64,000 nucleotides of DNA from Lachnospiraceae bacterium. GTDB taxonomy: Bacteria > Bacillota > Clostridia > Lachnospirales > Lachnospiraceae. The notes beneath the pieces were generated by a model that did not search any database, had not been told where the DNA came from, and saw only the letters and a program-made list of their open reading frames with translations. Position numbers and translations under genes: made by a program. The stretch covers positions 1 to 64,000 of the forward strand of contig SVFD01000007.1 in the NCBI GenBank assembly GCA_015057025.1, written 5' to 3'. Positions within the stretch are counted from its first letter, which is position 1. Each line of letters starts with the position of its first letter. Of the stretch, positions 1-8,006 are shown piece after piece.

Positions 1-2
1 AT

Positions 3-492
3 ATGGTTGGTGAGGACTTTTCGGAAGAACAGGCTAGAGAATACTTGAAACAATTGCTTCCTAAACTGGATTATTGGAAAAGATATGAAGAACTAAGTGA
101 TGATGGACAATTTGAGGCATTTAAACAGCAATTGATAAATGAGATTAATGAACTATCTATTGAGGGGATGCCTAAACTGGAAAACTTAAATGCTTTAGTT
201 GGTAAATATGTAAATCTCGAATATCCCCTTCCCAACGGTAAGAGGGTGAAATTTTTAGATGACAAGACAACTTATTTGGGTAATCAATTGGAATCAGAAA
301 TTGTAGATGGACTATGCTTCGGGGTTCTTGCAAACATGGATTTTATTATGATATGTACCTATGAATCCGATGGAAAGAATCCGGAATTGTTGGTTTATAA
401 AAAAAGGTAAATTTCAGGTTGTAGAAGCAAATAATTTTATACCGGCAAATAGTTTTGAGTCTTCAAAACTACTCATACATTCTCTTTCATAG
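3..492 (+). pseudogene. Hypothetical protein, 5' incomplete and apparently frameshifted
   Basis: I do not recognise this protein. The open frame starts at the window edge, so the Met at position 3 may be internal and the true start may lie outside. The frame is rich in Glu, Lys and Leu at first (probably helical), then strand-like around residues 65-130, and ends with TAA at 408-410. The stop follows directly on a run of seven A's (about 394-402). Shifting one base there opens a further in-frame stretch of about 28 residues (KGKFQVVEANNF onward) ending at TAG 490-492, with composition like the rest. The likeliest reading is a one-base homopolymer indel, real or a sequencing error; programmed slippage is less likely. 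Confidence 0.5.
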
Positions 493-604
493 CACACAAA
501 TAGTACACAAAAGTCTTTAAATCAGCGGATGTTAATATGCGTTGCTTGTGGCAACGGCTCCTTTAAATATAAAATTGAGCCATCAAAACAAGGAGGCACA
601 GATT

Positions 605-1114
605 ATGCTTAGTGAAAACATCAAAAGAATTAGAAAGTCAAAAGGGTTATCGCAAGAAGAACTTGCAATTAAACTGAATGTAGTAAGACAGACTGTATCA
701 AAATGGGAGAACGGTATGTCAGTTCCGGATTCAGGTATGTTGATTATATTGGCGGATGAATTGGGTACTACGGTAAGTGAGTTGCTTGGAGAAACTGTGG
801 CTGAACCGACTACCGATGATTTAAAGGCAATTTCTGAAAAGTTGGAAGTTATTAATTTACAACTTGCTAAAAGAAGTAGGACAACGGTGAAAACGATTCG
901 ATGGATTCTTATTTTAGTGTGTGCGGTTATAGTGATTATATTTATCGCACTTGCATTTATGAATAGTCCTTATCTGGATTGGAATTACAATGATCCTGAG
1001 TTAGCTGTGGCAGGAACAATAATGCACGGGTTTGAATTCTTATTTGTAAGACTCGCACCGATTGCTTTTTTGGCTTCTGTGGTTGGAATTGTAGCAACAT
1101 ACAAGAGAAGATAA
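605..1114 (+). CDS. XRE-family HTH regulator with membrane-anchored C-terminus
   Basis: This 169-residue protein has an N-terminal lambda-repressor-like helix-turn-helix (about residues 4-58; motif SQEELAIKLNVVRQTVSKWE), a linker, and two hydrophobic segments near residues 98-120 and 140-165. It is probably a DNA-binding regulator tethered to the membrane. I chose ATG 605 over an upstream in-frame start at 542 because AAGGAGG lies at 590-596 with 8-nt spacing and the HTH begins right after it. The next gene is a second regulator with the same layout, so the two may be related by duplication. The ligand and targets are unknown. Confidence 0.85.
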   Translation: MLSENIKRIRKSKGLSQEELAIKLNVVRQTVSKWENGMSVPDSGMLIILADELGTTVSELLGETVAEPTTDDLKAISEKLEVINLQLAKRSRTTVKTIRWILILVCAVIVIIFIALAFMNSPYLDWNYNDPELAVAGTIMHGFEFLFVRLAPIAFLASVVGIVATYKRR

Positions 1115-1157
1115 CTTTCAGTTTGTAAAAACCGCATATTTCGTGCAGTATTTTATT

Positions 1158-1238
1158 ATCAACTGGTAGTTGGGTGCATTAGTGCGATGTTTTTATGAAT
1201 ATCAACTGTTGATGTGTGGTATTATTTAGACTTATATT
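1158..1238 (+). promoter_or_regulatory. Promoter with two CAACT/AGTTG operator-like palindromes before the second XRE gene
   Basis: A plausible promoter has -35 TTGATG at 1209-1214, a 17-bp spacer and -10 TTATAT at 1232-1237. The palindrome ATCAACTGTTGAT (1201-1213) overlaps the -35, and a related element CAACTGGTAGTTG lies at 1160-1172. Their placement fits autoregulation by one of the flanking XRE proteins, which is an inference. Confidence 0.45.
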
Positions 1239-1271
1239 GTAGCATCAGTAGCGAAAGGAGGGTTCCCAAAA

Positions 1272-1739
1272 ATGAATCAAGAAAAAATAGGAAAGTTTAT
1301 TGCATCTTGCAGAAAAGAATGTGGGTATACCCAGGCATCACTTGGCGAAAAGCTTGGGATAACTGATAGAGCAGTTTCAAAGTGGGAGACCGGAAAGAGT
1401 ATGCCCGATGCATCCATAATGCTTGAACTATGTAATTTATTAAACATCAGTGTCAATGAACTTTTAACAGGGGAACATATTGCTATGGAAAACTATAAAG
1501 AAAAGGCAGAAGAGAATTTACTCGAGTTGCAGGCAAAAAAGGTTAAGGCGCGGAAAAGCCTGTTTCAAACAGAACTGGTATTCATTGCAATTGTAATTCT
1601 TCTTGTACCTGTGCATTTGGCGATAAATTACTACTATCCCAATAATAGCGGAACGGGTGTTGGATTATTGCTTGTAATAATCGGAATCATTATGTTTGGA
1701 ATTCATTTTATTCGCAATTATGAAGTTAAACCCAAGTAG
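1272..1739 (+). CDS. XRE-family HTH regulator with two C-terminal membrane segments
   Basis: This 155-residue protein carries a Cro/CI-type HTH at residues 5-60 (TQASLGEKLGITDRAVSKWE), a charged helical linker around 70-95, and two hydrophobic segments near 97-120 and 123-145. ATG 1272 is preceded by GAAAGGAGGG at suitable spacing. It has the same overall plan as the regulator encoded 160 bp upstream. An intrinsic terminator follows at 1791. It probably senses a membrane or envelope signal, or is sequestered at the membrane; no partner gene is obvious. Confidence 0.85.
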   Translation: MNQEKIGKFIASCRKECGYTQASLGEKLGITDRAVSKWETGKSMPDASIMLELCNLLNISVNELLTGEHIAMENYKEKAEENLLELQAKKVKARKSLFQTELVFIAIVILLVPVHLAINYYYPNNSGTGVGLLLVIIGIIMFGIHFIRNYEVKPK

Positions 1740-1790
1740 ATTACAGAGTTCATAGTACGGCAAGCGTTAATAAAAAAAGAATTATTTCAA

Positions 1791-1818
1791 AAGCCTCGAT
1801 TTTTATCGGGGCTTTTTT
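1791..1818 (+). terminator. Intrinsic terminator after the XRE gene
   Basis: AAGCCTCGAT pairs with ATCGGGGCTT around a TTTT loop, with one G-T wobble, and is followed by a run of T's. Confidence 0.85.
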
Positions 1819-1819
1819 A

Positions 1820-1848
1820 TTGTGTAGAATAATGGATAGGGATATAAT
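1820..1848 (+). promoter_or_regulatory. Promoter of the DMT transporter gene
   Basis: A -35 TTGTGT (1820-1825), a 17-bp spacer and a consensus -10 TATAAT (1843-1848) lie 42 bp upstream of the transporter ATG. Confidence 0.65.
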
Positions 1849-1889
1849 AGAGATGGTGAAAATTATAGTTTACGCACTTTGGAGGTACT

Positions 1890-2951
1890 ATGAAAACAAA
1901 AAATATAGCTACAATGCTTGCTATATTAGCGGCGGCATTATATGCAATCAATGTGCCGGTTTCTAAGTTGTTAATGGAACATATAGGGGCAACCATGATG
2001 GCGGGCCTGTTATATCTTGGTGCAGGAATCGGAATGCTGATTTATGTGGGTATAACGAAGGCGATAGGAAAAAAGAGTAGGAAGGAACCTCTTACAAAAA
2101 AGGAACTTCCATATACAATTGCCATGGTGATACTTGATATTATTGCACCAATTTTGTTAATGTTGGGTATTGCAAACACAAATTCCGCAAATGTGTCACT
2201 TCTTAATAATTTTGAAATTGTTGCCACTTCATTGATTGCTTTGATTGTTTTTAAAGAAGTAATCTCAAGAAAACTATGGATTGCCATAGGCTTGGTGGTA
2301 GTAGCAAGTGTTATTTTGAGTTTTGAAGGAATGGGTGCTTTTTCATTTAATAAAGGTTCTCTATTTGTGTTAGGCGCTTGTATTTGCTGGGGATTTGAAA
2401 ATAACTGCACCAAGATGATAAGCAATAAAAGTTCGGAAGAAATAGTGATTATTAAAGGTATCTTTTCCGGCTTAGGAAGTCTTATTGTTGCATTTTTCAT
2501 CGGAGAGAGTATTCCTTCATTTATATCGCTGTTGTGCGCGTTGGTTTTAGGATTTATATCGTATGGGCTTAGTATCAATTTTTATATCATAGCACAAAAA
2601 GATTTGGGCGCTGCCAAAACAAGTGCGTATTATTCTGTTGCACCGTTTTTAGGAGTAGCGTTTAGTATGTTGTTCGTTGGAGAGCGACCTGCTTGGCAAT
2701 TTTATATAGCCCTTTTTATAATGATTATAAGTACGGTCATTATGGCAAAAGATACAATTGAGTTGCAACATACTCATGAACACGAGCATATCCATACTCA
2801 CGAACATAGTCATGGCGATTTGGTGCATACCCATGAGCACAGCCATAAACATACGCATATTCATACACATAATAAAGATGAGTTGCAACATACTCATAAA
2901 CATATTTTATTAGAAAACCATGATCATGTGCATGAGGGAATAGTGTTGTAG
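1890..2951 (+). CDS. EamA/DMT-family transporter with histidine-rich C-terminal tail
   Basis: This 353-residue integral membrane protein has about ten hydrophobic segments in two EamA-type halves (residues about 8-145 and 155-285), typical of drug/metabolite exporters of the inner membrane. The start is supported by GGAGG at 1881-1885. From about residue 293 the protein departs from ordinary EamA proteins: some 60 residues alternate His with Thr, Glu, Asp or Ser (for example HTHEHEHIHTHEHSHGD) and end at EGIVL. Such tails bind Zn2+, Ni2+ or Co2+ in metal transporters and chaperones, so metal transport or metal sensing is plausible. It appears monocistronic. The fold assignment is firm; the substrate is unknown. 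Confidence 0.85.
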   Translation: MKTKNIATMLAILAAALYAINVPVSKLLMEHIGATMMAGLLYLGAGIGMLIYVGITKAIGKKSRKEPLTKKELPYTIAMVILDIIAPILLMLGIANTNSANVSLLNNFEIVATSLIALIVFKEVISRKLWIAIGLVVVASVILSFEGMGAFSFNKGSLFVLGACICWGFENNCTKMISNKSSEEIVIIKGIFSGLGSLIVAFFIGESIPSFISLLCALVLGFISYGLSINFYIIAQKDLGAAKTSAYYSVAPFLGVAFSMLFVGERPAWQFYIALFIMIISTVIMAKDTIELQHTHEHEHIHTHEHSHGDLVHTHEHSHKHTHIHTHNKDELQHTHKHILLENHDHVHEGIVL

Positions 2952-3075
2952 TGGTAGTAGTTAAGTAAATTAAATTTGTCGAAGTATTTTATTGGAAATT
3001 AATAAATGAGAGTAACGGAACAGATATTATTATATTTGAAATACAAGAAATATAAATAAAAATTATAAAAAAGTA

Positions 3076-3131
3076 TTGACAAAGTAGCAAAATGATACTA
3101 ATATACAAAATGTAAGTAGCAAAAAGAAACT
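3076..3131 (+). promoter_or_regulatory. Promoter with paired AGTA-N9-TACT operators, lipoprotein gene
   Basis: The promoter is TTGACA (3076-3081), 17-bp spacer, TAATAT (3099-3104). Operator 1, AGTAGCAAAATGATACT (3083-3099), fills the spacer and touches the -10. Operator 2, AGTAGCAAAAAGAAACT (3115-3131), lies exactly 32 bp further on. The same geometry occurs at 51732-51787 in front of the NrtR-like regulator gene, so repression by that protein is the natural inference. Confidence 0.7.
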
Positions 3132-3181
3132 AACTACTGATTGAAGTGATAACAAACATTTTGTGTAAAAGGAGAATAGAA

Positions 3182-4768
3182 ATGAAAAAGAAAGCATTAT
3201 TAGCAGTGGCAATACTTGCAACAGCATGTTTGACCGGATGTAATTTGAATATCAGTTTCACGCCGGATGAACAGATGTCGGAGGCTGTTTCCGAAGTGAG
3301 TTCGGAAGAAGTGAATGTAACAGAAAAAGAAAGCAATCAAATACAGAGTTCTGAAAGCAACAATGAAGTACCTGTAGAAACATCACAGGCTATTCAAATT
3401 GATTTTGAATCAGTGTATGAAAGCAATGATAATCCGTTTTTATGGTCGGTAAGTTACGAGTATCCTGTGTTAGACAATGAGCGTTATCCGGAACTGTCTA
3501 TGGCAATCCAGGATTACAGAATGAATTATGTCAGAAATATAGAAGCGGCAAGAGATGAGTTGGCAGCACTGGCAGAAAGCGATTATAGTGAATACGGTGA
3601 AGAACAATGGATGGGATACTATACTATTTCAGAAAGTATGACGGTAAAACGTGCAGATGCAACAGCAGTATCCATTTTAGAGCAGGGTTATTTGTATCAG
3701 GGTGGCGCACATGGTTCGGATGGTTTTGGATGCTTTAATGTGGATACTAAGACCGGAGACAAAATTGCATTGAATGATGTTATTACAGATATGGATGCAT
3801 TGTCCGAAATTATTGCAACAGAAATGCTGGAACTTTACCCTGATATTACATACTTCACACCGACATTGGAAGAAACAATTGAGATGTATATCACGCCGGA
3901 AATCACATTGACATGGACATTGGATTACAATGGTGTAACATTTTATTTCGGAAGTTATGAGATTGGGACTTATGCAGACGGAAGGCAGCAGGTGACGGTT
4001 CTTTTCAGTGAATATCCTTCCATTTTTAATACTTACTATTTTAACAATGTTGCAGATGACTATGTAATTCCCGCAAGTGCATGGGGAAGCCTTGATGTTG
4101 ATTTGGACGCTGACGGAGATTTAGATCATATTACAACTGTTGAGAATTATACCGATCCGGCTTCGGGATTTTCTTCTTTCACCATTTGTATAAACGGCCA
4201 GGAATATACTCAGGATGCATACGGCTGGGTGTTAGAGCCTTACTATGTAAGAGCAAACGGTAAAAGTTATTTATATGTTACCGGGACACAAGAAGATTAT
4301 GTTGCAGAAAGCTTTGTATACGAGATTACAGGAAGCAGCATTGAGTATAAGGGTAATTTTAATGGCGCTGTAAAGTATTTTACAAATTCATCTGATTTCT
4401 GTGTGACAGAACGTATGAATATGATAAGTACGATGGTAGGTGTTGCGCATTGTTATGTAGGTGCAGACGGAATGCCGGTGAATAAGAGCGGAACCTATGA
4501 TGTTTTCCAAAGTGAAGAAATTATTTTAACTTCTACCAAAGAAATTGCAGCAGAATTGGTGGATGCAAACGGAAACTTAACAGGTGAATCTTATACTTTC
4601 CCTGTAGGTACTACGTTCCAATACCTTCGTACTGACGGTAAAACCTATGTAGATACGTTAGCAGGTGATGGCCAGTATTGCAGATTCTACACAACCAATG
4701 GCGGATGGCCTCCTATCGTGAATGGAATGGATGCTACAGAGTGTTTTGAAACGGTATATGCATTTTAA
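3182..4768 (+). CDS. DUF3298/RsiV-like lipoprotein
   Basis: This 528-residue secreted lipoprotein starts at ATG 3182 (GGAG at 3171-3174), has a Lys-rich signal peptide and the lipobox LTGC with acylated Cys20, then a Ser/Glu-rich linker (about 30-70). Residues about 75-285 resemble the DUF3298 domain found in RsiV-type anti-sigma factors and lysozyme-binding proteins: a paired-strand start, the motif YLYQGGAHGS, and the stretch DTKTGDKIALNDV. The remaining ~240 residues are beta-rich and unassigned. It sits at the cell surface. No sigma-factor gene is adjacent, so an anti-sigma role is not supported here. Its promoter carries the paired operators shared with the NrtR-like operon, linking it to that regulator. 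Confidence 0.75.
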   Translation: MKKKALLAVAILATACLTGCNLNISFTPDEQMSEAVSEVSSEEVNVTEKESNQIQSSESNNEVPVETSQAIQIDFESVYESNDNPFLWSVSYEYPVLDNERYPELSMAIQDYRMNYVRNIEAARDELAALAESDYSEYGEEQWMGYYTISESMTVKRADATAVSILEQGYLYQGGAHGSDGFGCFNVDTKTGDKIALNDVITDMDALSEIIATEMLELYPDITYFTPTLEETIEMYITPEITLTWTLDYNGVTFYFGSYEIGTYADGRQQVTVLFSEYPSIFNTYYFNNVADDYVIPASAWGSLDVDLDADGDLDHITTVENYTDPASGFSSFTICINGQEYTQDAYGWVLEPYYVRANGKSYLYVTGTQEDYVAESFVYEITGSSIEYKGNFNGAVKYFTNSSDFCVTERMNMISTMVGVAHCYVGADGMPVNKSGTYDVFQSEEIILTSTKEIAAELVDANGNLTGESYTFPVGTTFQYLRTDGKTYVDTLAGDGQYCRFYTTNGGWPPIVNGMDATECFETVYAF

Positions 4769-4912
4769 TGAAAAGTGAAATAAGAAGATTGTAATCGCAA
4801 AAATACTTATAAGTGCTTAAAAGTATTTCTGCGTAGCACATAAATATCCCGGAATGACCTATTTAATAAGTGGTGTAGTGCTCAAAGAGATAATATGTAT
4901 TCTATATTCATC

Positions 4913-4941
4913 CCCACAAGCAAAAGCTTGTGGGTTTTTTT
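4913..4941 (+). terminator. Intrinsic terminator after the DUF3298 lipoprotein
   Basis: CCCACAAGC and GCTTGTGGG pair perfectly around AAAA (4913-4934) and are followed by seven T's. Confidence 0.9.
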
Positions 4942-4954
4942 ATTTTTGTAATCA

Positions 4955-4983
4955 TTGCAATAAGGTGAATTATAAAGTATCAT
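4955..4983 (+). promoter_or_regulatory. Promoter of the five-gene Ole-like operon
   Basis: TTGCAA (4955-4960), a 17-bp spacer and TATCAT (4978-4983) lie 42 bp before the first ATG of the operon. No other promoter is apparent before 10213. Confidence 0.55.
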
Positions 4984-5024
4984 AGGGTAAAAGGAATTTC
5001 TGTATATATAAGAGGAAATTTATC

Positions 5025-6230
5025 ATGTATGGTAATGAAATGAATCCGTATGAAAAATATCAGAATATTGTTTTCTATGGACTTCCGGCATATGGACATA
5101 TTAACCCTACATTATCTCTAATAAGCGAGCTAGTACGCTGTAATTATAGAGTGATTTACTATGCATCGGAGGAATATAGAACTGAAATAGAAAGTCACGG
5201 GGCTGAATTTAGAGCATATAATTTTGGAAATGCCGAATGGGATCCGCAAATTGGAAGTCAAATTCTAAAATTGGCGGAGTTGATATTAAGGTTCAGTAAC
5301 GAGCAATTGGAAACATTGCTTGCTCAAGTAAAAGAATTACAACCGATTTTGATTATGCATGATACTCTTGCTTTTTGGGGAAGAGTTGTGGCAGATGCTA
5401 TGGGGATAAAAGCAGCATCGGTGAATGCTATTATTACTACACACCAATATACAAGCAAAACATTTTGGCTGTATACGACACACTTCATTGGGAAACTTTT
5501 ATTTGAATATGGGGCGATTAGAAACATCATTAAATACCAGAATAAAATTTATAAAAGATATCCCATAAAAAATCATAAAGTATTAGGACTTTTAATGAAT
5601 GAAGAGAGATTAAATATTTATACATATCCACGACTGATTCATCCCGATGCTGATAAATTAAAAAATAATTGTTTTTTTCTTGGACCGGCAGTTATTCATA
5701 GGAATGATTTATATCAAGGGGATGAAGAGTATAAGTATGATAATCTTATCTATGTGTCGTTAGGAACGATTTTTAATGATAATATAAAGTTTTACAAAAC
5801 AATTTTTTCGGTATTTGCTAATACAAAGTATGTGGTTGTTATTTCTTGTGGAAATTCATATGGCAAACTCATAAAAGAAAATATACCAAGCAACATCATT
5901 TTAAAATCGTATGTAAACCAAAAGAAAATATTTAAAAACACTATTTTGTTTATTACGGCCGGAGGAATGAATAGTATATGTGAAGCGGTCTCAAATAGTG
6001 TTCCATGTTTATGCTATCCACAACAAGGGGAACAGGCGATTAATGCAAAATATCTAAAAAAGCTGGGATTGGGCGATATATTAAAAAAAGAATGTGAATT
6101 AATGAAAGCCACGGAGAACTTGTTGGAGCATTATTGCCCGGAACCTGAATTGATTCGTGAATTTTCGACGGTGTATATGAATGAATTAATAGAGAGACTG
6201 ATGATATATATTAGTGAAACGGAGAATTAA
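5025..6230 (+). CDS. UDP-glycosyltransferase, GT1/MGT-like
   Basis: This 401-residue protein has the GT-B fold signature of macrolide/UGT-type glycosyltransferases. The N-terminal acceptor half opens with a strand and the motif GLPAYGHINPTLSLISEL. The C-terminal donor half contains YVSLGTIF (about residue 240) and the nucleotide-sugar signature TAGGMNSICEAV followed by PCLCYPQQGEQ (about 308-335). Members transfer a sugar to small hydrophobic acceptors in the cytoplasm. It is the first gene of a five-gene operon and only 2 bp separate its stop from the next ATG. The context suggests it glycosylates the lipid-like product made by the following enzymes. Both donor and acceptor are unknown. Confidence 0.8.
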   Translation: MYGNEMNPYEKYQNIVFYGLPAYGHINPTLSLISELVRCNYRVIYYASEEYRTEIESHGAEFRAYNFGNAEWDPQIGSQILKLAELILRFSNEQLETLLAQVKELQPILIMHDTLAFWGRVVADAMGIKAASVNAIITTHQYTSKTFWLYTTHFIGKLLFEYGAIRNIIKYQNKIYKRYPIKNHKVLGLLMNEERLNIYTYPRLIHPDADKLKNNCFFLGPAVIHRNDLYQGDEEYKYDNLIYVSLGTIFNDNIKFYKTIFSVFANTKYVVVISCGNSYGKLIKENIPSNIILKSYVNQKKIFKNTILFITAGGMNSICEAVSNSVPCLCYPQQGEQAINAKYLKKLGLGDILKKECELMKATENLLEHYCPEPELIREFSTVYMNELIERLMIYISETEN

Positions 6231-6232
6231 GG

Positions 6233-7228
6233 ATGACAAAAATTCTTGTGACAGGTGCAACCGGATTTCTGGGAAAATATTTGGTTGAACAGCTTTTATC
6301 AGCAGGATATGAAGTGCTTGCACTTGGAAGAAATGAAAAAACAGGGCAAAAGCTTGCGGAGATGGGAGCCTCCTTTTGCAAAGGTGATTTTACGGATAAG
6401 GAAGGTTGTTCTATATATTTTAATAATGTGGACTATGTTATTCATGCAGGTGCATTATCTACAGTATGGGGAAGTTGGAATAGTTTTTACAATATCAATG
6501 TAATTGGGACAAGAAATATCTGTGAGTTATGCATGGAAAAAAATATTAAGCGTATGGTATATATTTCGTCACCCAGTATTTATTCCGGTAAAGTTCATCG
6601 TTTTGATATTAGGGAAAACGAATATGATAGCAGAAATGAACTGAATCACTATATTAAATCCAAAATAATGTCGGAAGAAATTGTACAAAAATTTCAGGCA
6701 GAAGGACTATATACGGTAGTGATTCGTCCAAGAGGTCTTTTTGGAATCGGTGATACAAGTTTGATTCCCCGTATTTTAAAAGCAAATCAAAAAATTGGAA
6801 TTCCTCTTTTTAATAAAGGCAAGAATTATGTTGATATCACATGTGTGGAAAATGTGGCATATGCGGCTATGTTATGTGTGCAGGCTGAGAATATAAACGG
6901 GCAAGTTTTTAATATATCAAATGGTGAGCCTATGCAGTTTAAGGAAATTCTGGAATTGTTTATGAAATCAATTGAGGGGAAGGCAAGGTATCTTAAATTA
7001 CCCTTTAATTTGGTATATGGTATTGCTTCTTTCTTAGAGACCATATATAGAATTTTTCATATAAATGGAGAGCCGGCATTAACCAGATACACGGTCTGCA
7101 CACTGGCATTTTCCCAAACGCTTAATATATCTAAAGCAAAGAAACTGTTGGGTTATGAACCAAAGATAACGATTGCAGAGGGAATTACAAATTATGGAAA
7201 ATGGTGGAAAGAAAATAACAGAAGTTAG
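6233..7228 (+). CDS. OleD-like NAD(P)-dependent 3-beta-HSD family reductase
   Basis: This 331-residue short-chain dehydrogenase of the extended/3-beta-HSD type has a Rossmann motif at the N-terminus (TGATGFLGKYL, residues 7-17), the segment YISSPSIYSG and the catalytic pair Tyr-x-x-x-Lys in YIKSK. The C-terminal segment EPALTRYTVCTLAFS, followed by an LGYEP motif, recalls OleD, which reduces 2-alkyl-3-keto acids during bacterial long-chain olefin/beta-lactone formation. In this operon the ketosynthase and adenylate-forming genes would supply the matching steps. It overlaps the next coding region by 35 bp. The family call is firm; the OleD-like role is inferred from motifs and neighbours. Confidence 0.8.
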   Translation: MTKILVTGATGFLGKYLVEQLLSAGYEVLALGRNEKTGQKLAEMGASFCKGDFTDKEGCSIYFNNVDYVIHAGALSTVWGSWNSFYNINVIGTRNICELCMEKNIKRMVYISSPSIYSGKVHRFDIRENEYDSRNELNHYIKSKIMSEEIVQKFQAEGLYTVVIRPRGLFGIGDTSLIPRILKANQKIGIPLFNKGKNYVDITCVENVAYAAMLCVQAENINGQVFNISNGEPMQFKEILELFMKSIEGKARYLKLPFNLVYGIASFLETIYRIFHINGEPALTRYTVCTLAFSQTLNISKAKKLLGYEPKITIAEGITNYGKWWKENNRS

Positions 7229-8006
7229 ATTATATAATTGTGGGTGTTGCAAGAATAATCTTAGGCATGTTTTTAAACATCATAGTAAGGAAATTCGGTT
7301 CTTCCCGGCGCGGGTGGTTTTGATTCGACACAGTCAATTAGGGGATATTTTATATGATACGGGATATTCCAAATTAATTTACCAAAATCATATTTTGTCT
7401 TTTTTATATAATGCATTAAATAAAAGTTATGTGAATGAAGAAGACACAATTATTTCAAAGCTTAAAAGAGACGGAATAGTAACGGAATACATTCATAAAA
7501 TCATAATTTCCCATGCCCATCCGGATCATATTGGCGGATTAAGACTGTTGCAAGATTATGAGATTATTTCTACAGAAAAGGTGATTGATACCTTGCAGAG
7601 TGGAGGAGCTTTTCAACTCGTGTTTCGAAACATGAAGCCGGATGGAAGTGTGAAATACAGAATGCCGGTTGCCGGTGTGACTGATTCGGTTTTTAGCGGT
7701 TATTTTGAGAAGATATATGATGTGTTGGGAGATGGCTCTATATTGGGTGTGGAGCTAAATGGACATGTTGACGGACAACTTGGAATTTATCTGCCGGAAT
7801 ACCAGATATTTTTTGCGGCAGATGCATGCTGGGGAGCGGATTTGCTTTGTAAAGTAAAAGACATGCGCAAGGTGGCACAATGGATTCAGAACGATTATAA
7901 AGCGTATGTAGATACTGTCGGAAGGTTGGAACGGTTTATAAAAGAAAATCCTGAGATAAAAGTGATTTTTTCCCACGATACGATGGAGGAAATTCGGTAT
8001 GAGTAA
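7194..8006 (+). CDS. Metallo-beta-lactamase-fold hydrolase
   Basis: This protein of about 270 residues has the diagnostic metal-binding motif HxHxDH in SHAHPDHIGG (about residues 105-114), a later metal-ligand region around HVDGQLGIY and FAADACWG, and a C-terminal His in FSHDT, as in lactonases and thioesterase-like MBL proteins. I chose ATG 7194 because a GAGGG motif precedes it; this start lies inside the end of the reductase gene. The 3' end overlaps the next gene by 8 bp. In an Ole-like pathway it could replace the alpha/beta-hydrolase OleB, or act as a thioesterase or lactonase. The substrate is unknown. No signal peptide is visible, so it is cytoplasmic. Confidence 0.8.
   Translation: MENGGKKITEVRLYNCGCCKNNLRHVFKHHSKEIRFFPARVVLIRHSQLGDILYDTGYSKLIYQNHILSFLYNALNKSYVNEEDTIISKLKRDGIVTEYIHKIIISHAHPDHIGGLRLLQDYEIISTEKVIDTLQSGGAFQLVFRNMKPDGSVKYRMPVAGVTDSVFSGYFEKIYDVLGDGSILGVELNGHVDGQLGIYLPEYQIFFAADACWGADLLCKVKDMRKVAQWIQNDYKAYVDTVGRLERFIKENPEIKVIFSHDTMEEIRYE

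Noticed and set aside
2042-2578. Long minus-strand open frame opposite the DMT transporter
   Set aside because: It lies entirely within a clear membrane-protein gene, lacks a ribosome binding site and has no recognisable features.
2649-2903. Met/Phe-rich minus-strand frame opposite the His-rich tail
   Set aside because: It is a by-product of the repetitive His codons (CAT/CAC) read in reverse.
4801-4828. AAATACTT/AAGTATTT inverted repeat after the DUF3298 lipoprotein
   Set aside because: It is A/T-only, has no T-run, and a much better terminator lies about 100 bp downstream.
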